DNA of 64,000 bases from assembly GCF_902833085.1 (NCBI RefSeq), contig NZ_CADFEB010000010.1, positions 248,001 through 312,000 of the forward strand, read 5' to 3'. The DNA is from Burkholderia ubonensis (lineage in GTDB: Bacteria > Pseudomonadota > Gammaproteobacteria > Burkholderiales > Burkholderiaceae). Position numbers and translations under genes: made by a program. The notes below the pieces were generated by a model, which saw nothing but the letters and a program-made list of their open reading frames with translations, was not told the DNA's origin and did no database searches. Shown here in pieces: positions 47,723 through 55,574 of this stretch (position 1 is its first letter; every line of letters starts with the position of its first letter).

Positions 47723-48081
47723 GCCGGGCTCCCTTGCGCGACCGGCACGCGCGTCGTCACGGCCGTGCCGCTCTCGCTCGTCCAGCCTTCGATGTCGAGA
47801 TAGATCGCGCCGGCGGCGGCGTTCGAGTCGTCCGCGGCGAGTACGACGCGGGTCAGCGTGAGGCGCGGCTCCCAGCGCATCAGCGCCGTCGCGACGGCCG
47901 CATAGAGGCGCGTGCGCATCGCGCCGTTGCCGGGCGCGTCGATCAGGTCGGGCAGTTCCGAGCCGAACGTGCGGCGCTTCACGCACGACGCGAGCGGCGT
48001 CGTCACGATCTTGCCGATCGACTGGTAGAAGTGGCCGAGGCCCGAAATCGAGCGGCCGGTGTTCGCGTTCATGCCCTTCAT
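47719..48081 (-). CDS. W: Baseplate protein W (gp25-like)
   Basis: 120 residues of the GpW/gp25 family (EPRLTLTRVVLAADD region with a conserved 'R..G...P.L.D' core seen as RTFGSELPDLIDAPGN). It has lysozyme-like relatives in name only and works as a wedge protein. Only one copy is present in the element, unlike I and J. Overlaps V and J at start and end. Confidence 0.9.
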   Translation of the reverse strand: MKGMNANTGRSISGLGHFYQSIGKIVTTPLASCVKRRTFGSELPDLIDAPGNGAMRTRLYAAVATALMRWEPRLTLTRVVLAADDSNAAAGAIYLDIEGWTSESGTAVTTRVPVAQGSPA

Positions 48082-48761
48082 TGCGGTTGGCTCACCAGTT
48101 GTCCATCGCCTTGTTCGCGATGCGTGTGATGCGGGAGGCTGATGCCTTGCGAAGTCACTTCTCGGGTGAAGCTGGCCGCGCCGTCGATCTGCATCGTGGC
48201 GCCGCCTGCGCCGCCCTTGCCGGTCATGCCGGACTCGAACGCGAGCGGCCCCTTGACCGTCATCGCGCCGGTGCAGGTGGTCTGCTGTGCGTCGAGCGTG
48301 ATGGTGTCGGCGCGCACGGTCGCTTCCTTCGTCTGCACGGTGACCGAGCCTGGTGCTACGACGAGCACGGTCGCGCCGGCGGGCAGTTCGGCCTTGAGCG
48401 CATGCGCGGCGTGGTCGTATGCGATGCTTGCGCCGTCGGGATAGACGCGTGTGTGGGTGTCGGGGCTCGACGCCGGCGCCGGGGCGGCGTCGGAATAGAG
48501 GCCGCGCAGCGCGACGCCCTGGGCCGGATCGCCCATCGGGCAGAGCAGCACGACCTGCTCGCCCGGGGTCGGCGGCAGCCACTCGCGCGTGGTGCCCGCG
48601 GTGCAGGCGATCCATGGAATCCAGTTGGTTTGCAGTCCGCCGCCGTCTTCGTCGGGCGTGCCGACCGAGACGCGGCACAACGCGGCCCCATGGTCGACCG
48701 CGAGGATCGTGCCTTTGCGCACCGCGTTGCGTGCTTGCCGTTGAATTTCGTTAGCGTCCAT
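48078..48761 (-). CDS. V: Baseplate spike protein V
   Basis: 227 residues of the P2 GpV family, the membrane-piercing spike. The OB-fold part holds GTILAVDHGAALCRVSVGT and GEQVVLLCPMGDPAQGVALR; the C-terminal beta-helix precedes HHTHREQGDG, a His-rich tip where P2 spike binds iron. The ATG at 48761 has only a weak ribosome site. The usual upstream partner S is absent and replaced by a decayed FI fragment. Confidence 0.92.
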   Translation of the reverse strand: MDANEIQRQARNAVRKGTILAVDHGAALCRVSVGTPDEDGGGLQTNWIPWIACTAGTTREWLPPTPGEQVVLLCPMGDPAQGVALRGLYSDAAPAPASSPDTHTRVYPDGASIAYDHAAHALKAELPAGATVLVVAPGSVTVQTKEATVRADTITLDAQQTTCTGAMTVKGPLAFESGMTGKGGAGGATMQIDGAASFTREVTSQGISLPHHTHREQGDGQLVSQPQ

Positions 48762-48880
48762 GTGGTCATGGTGCCGGGTGGGGGCCGGTGGGGCGAGCGA
48801 TTGCGTGTGTCGTGGCGGTGAGGACGGAAGGGGTGTGAGGCGAATGGGGCGAGACATGCACATCGATCGGTGTGGTGGCA

Positions 48881-48900
48881 CGTGTGGCATGCGCAACACG
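48881..48900. promoter_or_regulatory. Dyad upstream of gene V, possible late-activator site
   Basis: The 20-bp dyad CGTGT-N10-ACACG lies 120-140 bp before gene V. P2 Ogr sites have TGT and ACA arms about one helix turn apart upstream of late promoters, which this resembles in form. No second copy was found ahead of X or FI, so the assignment is weak. Confidence 0.3.
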
Positions 48901-49067
48901 TCTTTTTTCTCCACCTTCACGGAGATGAAATGGGGATGCTGGCCGACGCCATGATTGCGGCCGATTGAGCTTCTTGTTCGAGGGGGGCGCAGCGTCGAGG
49001 CGCTGATGGACGTCGCGCGGAACGTCAGGCGGACGTTTCGTGGAATTGTGGTGCCGGACGCGGCGTT

Positions 49068-49330
49068 GTGCGCGGCCGACCACGGCGGGTCCGGGCAATC
49101 GTGAGGGGGGCGATTCGTCGACCGATCTCATCGAGCGTGCGGCGCAGGTCACCTGTCTTGCGGGACGGGTCGAGCGCGGCGACGACGTTGGTCAGACGGA
49201 CAGGCGTGTCGGGCGTGATTGCGGCGTCGTCGTCATCGATCGTTCAGGCGATGACAACGACGGCCGTCCAGCGGACGCGAATCGGGAGGCCTTCGCCGGT
49301 CAGCATGACGCGGGGGCGTCGTGGCGAATC
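49068..49330 (-). pseudogene. Decayed 5' fragment of a tail sheath (FI) gene
   Basis: Read on the minus strand, this stretch gives GEGLPIRVRWTAVVVIA, a stop, then DDDDAAITPDTPVRLTNVVA and KTGDLRRTLDEIGRR. These line up with residues about 4-85 of the intact FI (NEGTRPIRTISTAV, DDADATAFPLNTPVLLTNVV, KKGTLRRTLDAIGRQ). The start codon is lost, an in-frame TGA is present, and the rest of the gene is missing. It directly follows the second fibre chaperone gene, exactly where FI should begin. Confidence 0.85.
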
Positions 49331-49377
49331 CGCGGGGCGGAGTCGTCCCCGGATTGATGGACAGGGGAAAGATACGG

Positions 49378-49956
49378 TCAGGTTGTTGCCGCGATAGCCC
49401 GCATTGCGTCGATCGTCGTTGCCTCATGCACCTGGGCAATAGCATCCGCATACCTCTGCTGCGAAGTCGTGCGGAAAGTCACCCAATCTGCATTCACTTG
49501 CTGCACCTGCTGCGCCGTGTGCGCGACATACGTCCATGCGTCGCCGTGCCGGCACCACAGGGATACGTGCCAGTCCGCTGTCCCAGCGCTCCACGCGGCA
49601 GCCTGAGCGGAGCTCTGAAGGTTGCGCTGATCGGTGTCTGTCGTCGGATAGAACGTTGCCGAGCCGATGGCCGACGACGTGAAACCCGCCAGGATTGCGG
49701 CCTGGCATGCTGCGTTCAGCGCCGCGATTGTCGATGCCTTGGCGGATGCGAGCTGCTCGGCAGCGGTCGGCGGCGGAACCTGCGCGAGCGCGCCGCTCAC
49801 GACATGCCACTGACCCGGCTGGCTGATGCACGTTTGCCACTGCGCCTGCGTGATCTGGATGACGCTCGTGACGCCGGACGGAACCGGGCTGTCGATGCTG
49901 TCGTAGAACGCGGTGATATTGCCTTGCGCGTCGAAGGCTGCGAATTTTTGACCCAT
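49378..49956 (-). CDS. Tail fibre assembly chaperone-like protein (module 2)
   Basis: 192 residues. The N-terminus (FAAFDAQGNITAFYDSIDSP) and coiled middle (DTDQRNLQSSAQAAAW) with 'VQQVNADWVTFRT' resemble DUF4376/Tfa-type fibre assembly proteins. It differs strongly from the chaperone of module 1, as expected if each serves its own fibre. GC content is lower here than in neighbouring genes, together with the fibre gene, which suggests separate acquisition. Confidence 0.78.
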   Translation of the reverse strand: MGQKFAAFDAQGNITAFYDSIDSPVPSGVTSVIQITQAQWQTCISQPGQWHVVSGALAQVPPPTAAEQLASAKASTIAALNAACQAAILAGFTSSAIGSATFYPTTDTDQRNLQSSAQAAAWSAGTADWHVSLWCRHGDAWTYVAHTAQQVQQVNADWVTFRTTSQQRYADAIAQVHEATTIDAMRAIAATT

Positions 49957-49968
49957 GATTTATCTCGA

Positions 49969-51024
49969 TCAGTAGCCGATTGCGAGGTATGGAACGCCAG
50001 TCACTGCGATCGGCGACTGATTGGTGCCCTGATACGTCGTAATTGAAACAGATGTCTTAGTCCAGGGTGATACGTTTGAGGTGTTATTCCCCCCAGCGGT
50101 CCCGGCGAATGTCCATAGGCATGAGTTAGGAAATGCAATCGGGAAAGCGACCGTCGCGCCAGGAATGGACGCGGCCGTGTTCGCATAGCCCCACTGGATA
50201 ATCAGCCCGCTCGGCAGCTTCTGGAAGCCGCTCGATGCAATCGAATTTCCGAAATCCCCAAGCGACAAGCGCAAAGCAGCAGAGCCACCGACGAGAACCC
50301 AAAACCCGCCGTCTGAAACGAAGCGCGCCGTGTCCCCGTTATTGAGAACGCAGGTTGACGCAGATACCAGCGATCCGGTCATCATCTTGTCAGTGCCGGC
50401 AGTCGAAATGATCGCGGCATTCACCGTTGCGAGGAATTCGAACGTCGCTCCGGGCTTTACAGACGAAAGCGCCGGCAGTGTATAAGTCGTCGACGCAACT
50501 TCAAGCGAGTAGGAGCCGCCCGCGTGAGATGCGGAAAATACGGAATTTGCAATCGACTGAATCCGCGTACCGGTCTGCATATTGCCGAGCGCGCGCTGCA
50601 CAAATCCCGTCGGCGCCAATTTGTCACTGCTATCGAACTGCCCTGGCGTCGGCGCCTTCGGCACCCCCGTAAAAACCGGCGACTCGATCGGCGCCTTCTG
50701 CGCCAGCGCATTCGTCACCGTCGTCGCAAAACTCGGATCGTTGCCGAGCGCATTCGCCAGCTCCCGGAGCGTATCGAGCGCCTCGGGCGACTGATCGACG
50801 AGTGCCGCCACCTTCTGCGCGAGATCCGCCTTCGTCGCGTATTGCGGATACGGATCGACGGCCCCTTCATGCGCGTCCTGCCTGTCCTTCAAAAACCGCG
50901 TCCGATTCGCCAACTGCCGCAGCGGCACGTTGTCGATCCCGTCCGGCCCGCCTTCGACCGGATCGGACGTTTCGAACTGGCGGATACCAGGCGTCCAGGT
51001 CGAGCTTTCAACCAGGTCAGTCAT
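49969..51024 (-). CDS. Tail fibre, module 2 (gp53-like tip)
   Basis: 351 residues. The N-terminal ~130 form a P2/Mu-like fibre attachment region (NRTRFLKDRQDAHEGAVDPY, PEALDTLRELANALG). The C-terminal ~80 (SGLIIQWGYAN ... FPIAFPNSCLWTF) match the gp53-like fibre tip, a different receptor domain from the His-rich collar of module 1. The C-terminal half is visibly AT-richer than the surrounding genes. The ATG at 51024 overlaps the I' stop by four bases. Confidence 0.88.
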   Translation of the reverse strand: MTDLVESSTWTPGIRQFETSDPVEGGPDGIDNVPLRQLANRTRFLKDRQDAHEGAVDPYPQYATKADLAQKVAALVDQSPEALDTLRELANALGNDPSFATTVTNALAQKAPIESPVFTGVPKAPTPGQFDSSDKLAPTGFVQRALGNMQTGTRIQSIANSVFSASHAGGSYSLEVASTTYTLPALSSVKPGATFEFLATVNAAIISTAGTDKMMTGSLVSASTCVLNNGDTARFVSDGGFWVLVGGSAALRLSLGDFGNSIASSGFQKLPSGLIIQWGYANTAASIPGATVAFPIAFPNSCLWTFAGTAGGNNTSNVSPWTKTSVSITTYQGTNQSPIAVTGVPYLAIGY

Positions 51025-51587
51025 GACTTGATACTCCCTCTGTTGTACTGGCCGTCGCGATGCGCGAAGCCGTTGTAGCGAATCGGTGCCTCGCGGTAGT
51101 CGAGCGACGCCAGCATCGAGCGTCGCGGCGCATAGCGCTCCAGCACCGCTTTCAGGTTGTCCGCCTGGTCGCGCGTGATCGGCCGCGACAGCTTGACGAT
51201 GTATTCCGCCCACGCCGTTTCCCGGCCGTGCACGTAGTCGCCGTTGTAGGTCGCCGACCCGTCGCGCCGGCGCACGCGCCGGCCCTCGACGATCGTCACC
51301 TCGCCGAAGCCGAGCCTGCGGATCACTTCGCGCACCGCCCACGGCGTGCCGCGCTTCTGGTGCAGCTGGATCGCACCCCGGACGAGCGCGCGTCGCGCAT
51401 CGTCGGACTCGGCGAGCTCCCACCCGTCGACCGACACTTCGGCGGCGAGATACGGCAACAGGGCCGCCGCGCAGCGATCCGGATTCCAGTAATCGCGGAT
51501 CGGAACCGGCAGGCGCTCGGCGGCGGCCAGCGCACGCGCGGCGCGCCGCTCGAGCGGCGTCGCGTTCGGCGGCAGCAAGTCACTCAT
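51021..51587 (-). CDS. Second tail protein I (module 2)
   Basis: 188 residues, also GpI family: LPPNATPLERRAARALAAAE at the start and RGAIQLHQKRGTPWAVREVI in the middle. Compared with the first I it keeps the N-terminal LPPNAT-LER block but has a different C-terminal part (YAPRRSMLASLDYREAPIRY). That part contacts the fibre, so the difference fits a distinct fibre. Overlaps J' by eight bases. Confidence 0.9.
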   Translation of the reverse strand: MSDLLPPNATPLERRAARALAAAERLPVPIRDYWNPDRCAAALLPYLAAEVSVDGWELAESDDARRALVRGAIQLHQKRGTPWAVREVIRRLGFGEVTIVEGRRVRRRDGSATYNGDYVHGRETAWAEYIVKLSRPITRDQADNLKAVLERYAPRRSMLASLDYREAPIRYNGFAHRDGQYNRGSIKS

Positions 51588-52491
51588 AGATGCCGCCGTA
51601 TTCGATGACGATATCGACGCAGCAGGACGCCTGCGTCGGGCCGATCGCGAGGTCGCCGGCCGGCTCGATCAGCTCGGTCTTCGACAGCCCCGCAGCCTGG
51701 CAGACGCCCTTGATCGCCGATTCCGCGACACCGACGCCGAGGCGGCGCACCTTGTCCGCATACGCGCGGGCGTTCTTCGTCGCCTGCGCGATCAGCACGT
51801 CGGCGCCGACCGGCGAGCGCGTATAGCCCTTCGCGCGGATGCGGTAGCGGACGATCTCGGCCGGGCGCGCGAGTACGGTGTCGTTCAGCGGCCGTTGATC
51901 CTCGGCCGACAGCGCGGACTCGACGGCGCGACAGAGCGCATCGTCCACCGTGCCGTCCCCGTCGCGCGACAGCAGCGTGACGAGCACGTCGCCCGGCCGC
52001 GGGCGCGTGGCCTTCGCATCGAGCAGGCGGCCGTCGACGGCAAGTGCCTTCGATTCGTACGCGGCAGCCGGGCCGGCCACGCTGAAGCCCTGCGGCGCGA
52101 GCTGGATGCGACGGCGCAGCGACTCGTCGTCCTCGTAGACGGCCGGAATATTGTCGGGAAGGTCGGCCGGCGTGACGACGAGCCGTTCGATCCCGAACAG
52201 CGCCGCGCGCTGGTCGAGGTCGCTGCCCTTCGCGAACGCGAGCATCACGGCCCGCACGGTGTCGTTGATGCGCTGGCGCAGCACGAGCTCGCGATAGCAG
52301 TTTTCCTGCAGCAGGCGCGCGAGCGGCTCGGATTCGAGCGCTACCGTCGCCGCGATTTCGGCCTGGTCGTCAGCGGGCCAGAGCGCGATCAGCGCGGCCT
52401 TCCTGCGTGCGTACAGCGTTTCGAAATCGAGCGCCTCGAGCGCGTCGGGGGCGGGCAGGCTCGACAGATCGATGAGCGCGGCGGCCGTCAT
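51580..52491 (-). CDS. Second baseplate protein J (module 2)
   Basis: 303 residues, GpJ family. It aligns with J of module 1 along the whole length (ALWPADDQAEIAATVALESE, RINDTVRAVMLAFAKGSDLD, LAPQGFSVAGPAAAY) but is clearly diverged, so this is no recent copying event. All family blocks are intact with no stop, so it is probably made. The start overlaps the stop of the R-type gene by four bases, so it takes the place where S should begin. Confidence 0.92.
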   Translation of the reverse strand: MTAAALIDLSSLPAPDALEALDFETLYARRKAALIALWPADDQAEIAATVALESEPLARLLQENCYRELVLRQRINDTVRAVMLAFAKGSDLDQRAALFGIERLVVTPADLPDNIPAVYEDDESLRRRIQLAPQGFSVAGPAAAYESKALAVDGRLLDAKATRPRPGDVLVTLLSRDGDGTVDDALCRAVESALSAEDQRPLNDTVLARPAEIVRYRIRAKGYTRSPVGADVLIAQATKNARAYADKVRRLGVGVAESAIKGVCQAAGLSKTELIEPAGDLAIGPTQASCCVDIVIEYGGIYE

Positions 52492-52943
52492 GCGGCACCT
52501 CGCTGCGGCAGCGCGACCCACGTCAGCGTGTCGCGCGCATCGACCTGCGTGTCGTCGACATGCGTGATCACCTGCTTGCCGTCCGGTCCGGTCGTCACGA
52601 CGACGCTTTCCGTCAGCGCGAGCTTGATCGACAGATCGACCGCGGCCGGATCGCGCACGCTCATCTCGAAGGTGATGCCGTCGGCGCGCGCGGCAGGGTT
52701 CGTCACGAGGTCCGGCTGGTTCGCGCGCACCCATTCGACCAGCGCGACGAACACGGGGTCCGCGTCGCCGGTGAAATTCGGCGCGAGCACGCGGGCCGCG
52801 TACCGGTATTCGAACGACGGCGTCAGCGTGCCGGTCGCGGCGAGCGACCCTTGCTCGACGAGCACGATCAGCTTGCCCGGGTCGGTCCCGAGCGCGGGAA
52901 CCGCGGCGACGAGCGCGCGCCGCAGGCTGTCTGGCTTATTCAT
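52488..52943 (-). CDS. R: Tail completion protein R
   Basis: 151 residues of the P2 GpR family (RRALVAAVPALGTDPGKLIV, SFEYRYAARVLAPNFTGDAD, VFVALVEWVRANQPDL). R is needed for tail completion in P2. It follows lysC as in P2. The next gene is J' where S would be expected. Confidence 0.88.
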   Translation of the reverse strand: MNKPDSLRRALVAAVPALGTDPGKLIVLVEQGSLAATGTLTPSFEYRYAARVLAPNFTGDADPVFVALVEWVRANQPDLVTNPAARADGITFEMSVRDPAAVDLSIKLALTESVVVTTGPDGKQVITHVDDTQVDARDTLTWVALPQRGAA

Positions 52944-53223
52944 GCGGATGCTCCCCGTTATCGGCCGGCTGCGTTTTCGCCTGGCACGTCGCGATCATGT
53001 CGACCTTGGCCGCGCACGTCGCCCACGCCGCCTTGACGGTCGTGAGCGCAGCGTCGAGCTCACCGTTGGTGCGCGGCGCGAGCGCCGGCAGCGTGCACGG
53101 GCTCACCGTCTGGCAGGCTTCCGACGTAATCGTCGGCGCCGGTGAGAGCGGGAGTGGCTTGCAGGCGGACAACGTCGTCAGGCAAACGAGTGTCAGCCCA
53201 GGCGCGAAGCGCGGCGTTTTCAT
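52936..53223 (-). CDS. lysC: Outer-membrane spanin lipoprotein, LysC/Rz1-like
   Basis: 95 residues, with a lipoprotein signal (LTLVCLTTLSACKPLPLSPA, lipobox LSAC). It begins inside lysB in another frame (164-bp overlap), the classic embedded Rz1 layout. It ends eight bases past the start of R. With LysB it should fuse inner and outer membranes at lysis. Confidence 0.85.
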   Translation of the reverse strand: MKTPRFAPGLTLVCLTTLSACKPLPLSPAPTITSEACQTVSPCTLPALAPRTNGELDAALTTVKAAWATCAAKVDMIATCQAKTQPADNGEHPHE

Positions 53224-53500
53224 CGATCAATCTCCGGTTTTCAAGTCGAACGGCGTCGAGCTTCGACGCGATCGCGTTCTGCGTGCGGTCGAGCCGCGCT
53301 TGCTGGCTGGCGCGGTCGGCGGCGTCCTGCTGCAGGCGCCGGATCGTGCCGTCACGGTCGGCCAGGCCCTGCCGCGCGTCGCCGAGTTGCTGCCGGGCGG
53401 CGGCCAGATCGGCATGCAGCGCGCGCACGTACAGCGCGCCGGCCGCGCAGGCGGCAAGCACGAGCAGCCCGGCGGCGAGTTTCGCGGCGAGCTCGCTCAT
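53060..53500 (-). CDS. lysB: Inner-membrane spanin, LysB/Rz-like
   Basis: 146 residues. An N-terminal membrane segment (LAAKLAAGLLVLAACAAGAL) precedes a long coiled-coil (about 30-110, AARQQLGDARQGLADRDGTI) and a short C-terminal region (LPDDVVRL). Its start overlaps the endolysin stop by four bases, and lysC is embedded in its 3' half. Needed for disrupting the outer membrane. Confidence 0.85.
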   Translation of the reverse strand: MSELAAKLAAGLLVLAACAAGALYVRALHADLAAARQQLGDARQGLADRDGTIRRLQQDAADRASQQARLDRTQNAIASKLDAVRLENRRLIDENAALRAWADTRLPDDVVRLQATPALTGADDYVGSLPDGEPVHAAGARAAHQR

Positions 53501-54342
53501 GCTGCCGCCGCGGCATCGGCGTCGTCGGCCGGCGAAACGGCCGGCGAAACGGGCTGTGACGCATACCGGTCGTAGGCGCGCGCGAGCTTGACGTCGTAGA
53601 GGTTCGCCGCGTAATCGGGCCCGTTGTAGCCGCGCGCGAACGCGGCCCAGTCCCGGGTGCGCAGCGCGGCGAGCAGCCCGGCGTCCGCGGCGACGAACCG
53701 CACGAATGCGTCGAGGTGTTCCGCCTCGCCGCTTTCCATGCGCGCGACGAAGTCGTCGATGCCCGCATAGCCGAGGCGTTGCCAGTGATAGCCCATCACC
53801 TGGAACGCGCCCCAGCTCGCGGACTCCCACGCCGCGCGGGCGTCGATCACTTCGGCCGCGGCGAGGCGCGTGTATTCGGCGGTGCCGCCGCGATAGCCGC
53901 CGCGCGTTTGCGACACGATGTCCGGCTGCTTCGCCGCGAACGGCGCCGGATCGATGCCGCGCGCCTGCAGCCGCTTCCAGAAAATGTGCCGCTCGAACAG
54001 GATGACCGGCCGGCCGTCGGGCAGGAAGCCGGCGCCGCGCGATTCGACTTCGTTGACCGCGCGCACGCAGGCAAGCGGCACGCCGAGCGTGCGCGCGGCG
54101 CGTTCGAGATCGGCCAGCGCCAGGTGTTGCGGATCGCGCTGGCCGGTGGCGAGCGCGGCGTACGTCTTGGGGCCGGCGACGCCGTCGTCGACGAGGCCGG
54201 TTTTCCGTTGCAGCGCGATGACGGCGGCTTCGGTGGCCGCGTCATAGATGTGCGTGACCTGCACCGGATAACCTGCGCGGATCAGGCGGCGTTGCAGCAG
54301 GCCCACGTCGTCGCCGTGGTCGCCGAGGCGGCGGGTTTTCAT
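53497..54342 (-). CDS. Endolysin: peptidoglycan-binding domain plus N-acetylmuramidase
   Basis: 281 residues. Residues ~1-68 are a peptidoglycan-binding repeat (DDVGLLQRRLIRAGYPVQ, GLVDDGVAGPKTYAAL). Residues ~80-265 are a DUF3380-type N-acetylmuramidase (ACVRAVNEVESRGAGFLPDG with the likely catalytic Glu, then FERHIFWKRL). The Ala/Asp tail is variable. No signal sequence is seen, so holin is needed for release. It breaks the wall so that the tail particles can leave the cell. Confidence 0.92.
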   Translation of the reverse strand: MKTRRLGDHGDDVGLLQRRLIRAGYPVQVTHIYDAATEAAVIALQRKTGLVDDGVAGPKTYAALATGQRDPQHLALADLERAARTLGVPLACVRAVNEVESRGAGFLPDGRPVILFERHIFWKRLQARGIDPAPFAAKQPDIVSQTRGGYRGGTAEYTRLAAAEVIDARAAWESASWGAFQVMGYHWQRLGYAGIDDFVARMESGEAEHLDAFVRFVAADAGLLAALRTRDWAAFARGYNGPDYAANLYDVKLARAYDRYASQPVSPAVSPADDADAAAAA

Positions 54343-54345
54343 GAT

Positions 54346-54612
54346 TCACTCTCTTCGCAGAAGGCGCGCGACGTTGCCGCGCGCGGCGTACACGAACATC
54401 GCCAGCAGGACCGCCGTGGCCGCTTCGAAGAAGCCGACGGCTTCGGCATGCAGCAGCAGCTCGATCGATGCGCCGCCCGTCACCACGACGAGGGCCCACG
54501 CGACCCACGACACATGGCGCCGGTGCCGCGCGCCGTTGCGCCGGTAGGCGAGCACGCGCACGAGCGCGGCGAGGTGCGCGGCGAGGGCGATCAGCGCGAG
54601 CGGGACGTGCAT
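54346..54612 (-). CDS. Putative phage holin (3TM type)
   Basis: 88 residues with three hydrophobic helices (LALIALAAHLAALVRVLAYR, VAWALVVVTGGASIELLLHA, AATAVLLAMFVYAARGNVA). Its place directly before the endolysin gene, and three bases from the stop, suggests a holin or anti-holin. It begins two bases past the preceding membrane protein gene. Confidence 0.8.
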   Translation of the reverse strand: MHVPLALIALAAHLAALVRVLAYRRNGARHRRHVSWVAWALVVVTGGASIELLLHAEAVGFFEAATAVLLAMFVYAARGNVARLLRRE

Positions 54613-54613
54613 G

Positions 54614-54958
54614 TCATCCCCCTTTGCGGAACAGCGAGAGCAGGTCGAGGGTCTTGACCCGCTCGATGAGCTGCAGCGTGACGGCGATCACGAGCGCGGC
54701 CGCGAAGAACGCGGCGACGCCGGTCGAATGGATCGGCGTGGCGCTGACGATTTCCGGCGCGGCGAGATAGCCCATCACGAGCGAAATCAGCAGGTAGGCC
54801 GCGCGCCGCGCGACGCCGATCTCCTTCGACGTGACGACGACGAGCGCCGCGCCCGTGAACGCGCCGATCAGCGCGTTGCCGTCGATGCCGGGCGCGAGGC
54901 CGGCGAGCCCGATCGCGGTCGACAGCACCGCGGCGGTGGTGGTATTCGGTTCGGCCAT
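54614..54958 (-). CDS. Second putative phage holin
   Basis: 114 residues with three to four hydrophobic helices (NALIGAFTGAALVVVTSKEI, AAYLLISLVMGYLAAPEIVS, VAAFFAAALVIAVTLQLIER). Such a pair of small membrane proteins between X and the lysin is common in Burkholderia P2-like phages, where one may regulate the other. Which is the true holin cannot be told. Confidence 0.8.
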   Translation of the reverse strand: MAEPNTTTAAVLSTAIGLAGLAPGIDGNALIGAFTGAALVVVTSKEIGVARRAAYLLISLVMGYLAAPEIVSATPIHSTGVAAFFAAALVIAVTLQLIERVKTLDLLSLFRKGG

Positions 54959-54973
54959 GGCGGCGTTCCAGGG

Positions 54974-55180
54974 TCAGTCAAACAGTTGCAGCAGCGGCTT
55001 CGTGCTCGACACGGTGTCGAGCGGCGGCAGGTAGACGGGCGTGCCGGTCGGCAGCACGACGCCGAGATCGGCGAGGCCGGTGTTGGCCTCGAGCACGGTT
55101 TCGACGGTGCCGTCCGTGCGGCCGTAGTGCCGCCAGCACAGTGCGTCGACCGTGTCGCCTTGCAGCGTGCGCACGATCAT
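54974..55180 (-). CDS. X: Tail protein X
   Basis: 68 residues of the GpX family, a short LysM-like fold (RTLQGDTVDALCWRHYGRTD, LPTGTPVYLPPLDT). In P2, X is the first gene after the head-completion gene L. Here X is the first gene of the element from its right end, so the head block ends exactly at this point. Confidence 0.93.
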   Translation of the reverse strand: MIVRTLQGDTVDALCWRHYGRTDGTVETVLEANTGLADLGVVLPTGTPVYLPPLDTVSSTKPLLQLFD

Positions 55181-55574
55181 GGCCGGCCCCCTCGGTGCCG
55201 GACGGCGCGAGCGTCGCGGGCCGCGGGTGCCGACGCGACGCGGAAGAATGTCGATGTCGAGTTGCTTGGCATGGCGAGGTGTCGAACCGTGAGTCAGTGA
55301 AGAGGGTTCTCATGTTCGAACTTCGCGCGGCGGGGCTCAACGAGCGGCGTGCGTCGTCCGCCCGGGCACGCAGCGCGGTGCGTGTCCGGGCGGGCGGGGC
55401 GTCTTACGCTTCAGGAACGGGCGCGGCAGGGCCGCCGGCGGGGCAGGGCCGTGCAGCCGGATTGCAGCTTGGATGAACTGGCGAGGCCTTGATTGACCTT
55501 GTGCAGCCTTGGTTTTGCGGTGGGAGAGTGGCGCAGGGCCTTGATGGGAAAGGGAGGGCGATGCGTAGGTAAAA
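55181..55574. other. Right end of the element, no head genes
   Basis: 394 bp between gene X and attR without a supported gene. It should hold the late promoter for the X-lysis-tail operon. A 31-codon frame overlapping the X start (55177-55272) has no ribosome site. One TTGCAGCT (55462-55469) and two GTGCAGCC copies lie here. GGCCTTGAT occurs twice (about 55484 and 55533). Confidence 0.6.

Noticed and set aside
49040..49397. Plus-strand frames in the gap upstream of gene V
   Set aside because: They are shadows of the minus-strand FI remnant; their similarity to the shadow frame of the intact FI gene helped to find it.
55177..55272. 31-codon frame overlapping the start of gene X, considered as a remnant of head gene L
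   Set aside because: The overlap (ATGA) is suggestive but the sequence shows no GpL features and no ribosome site.
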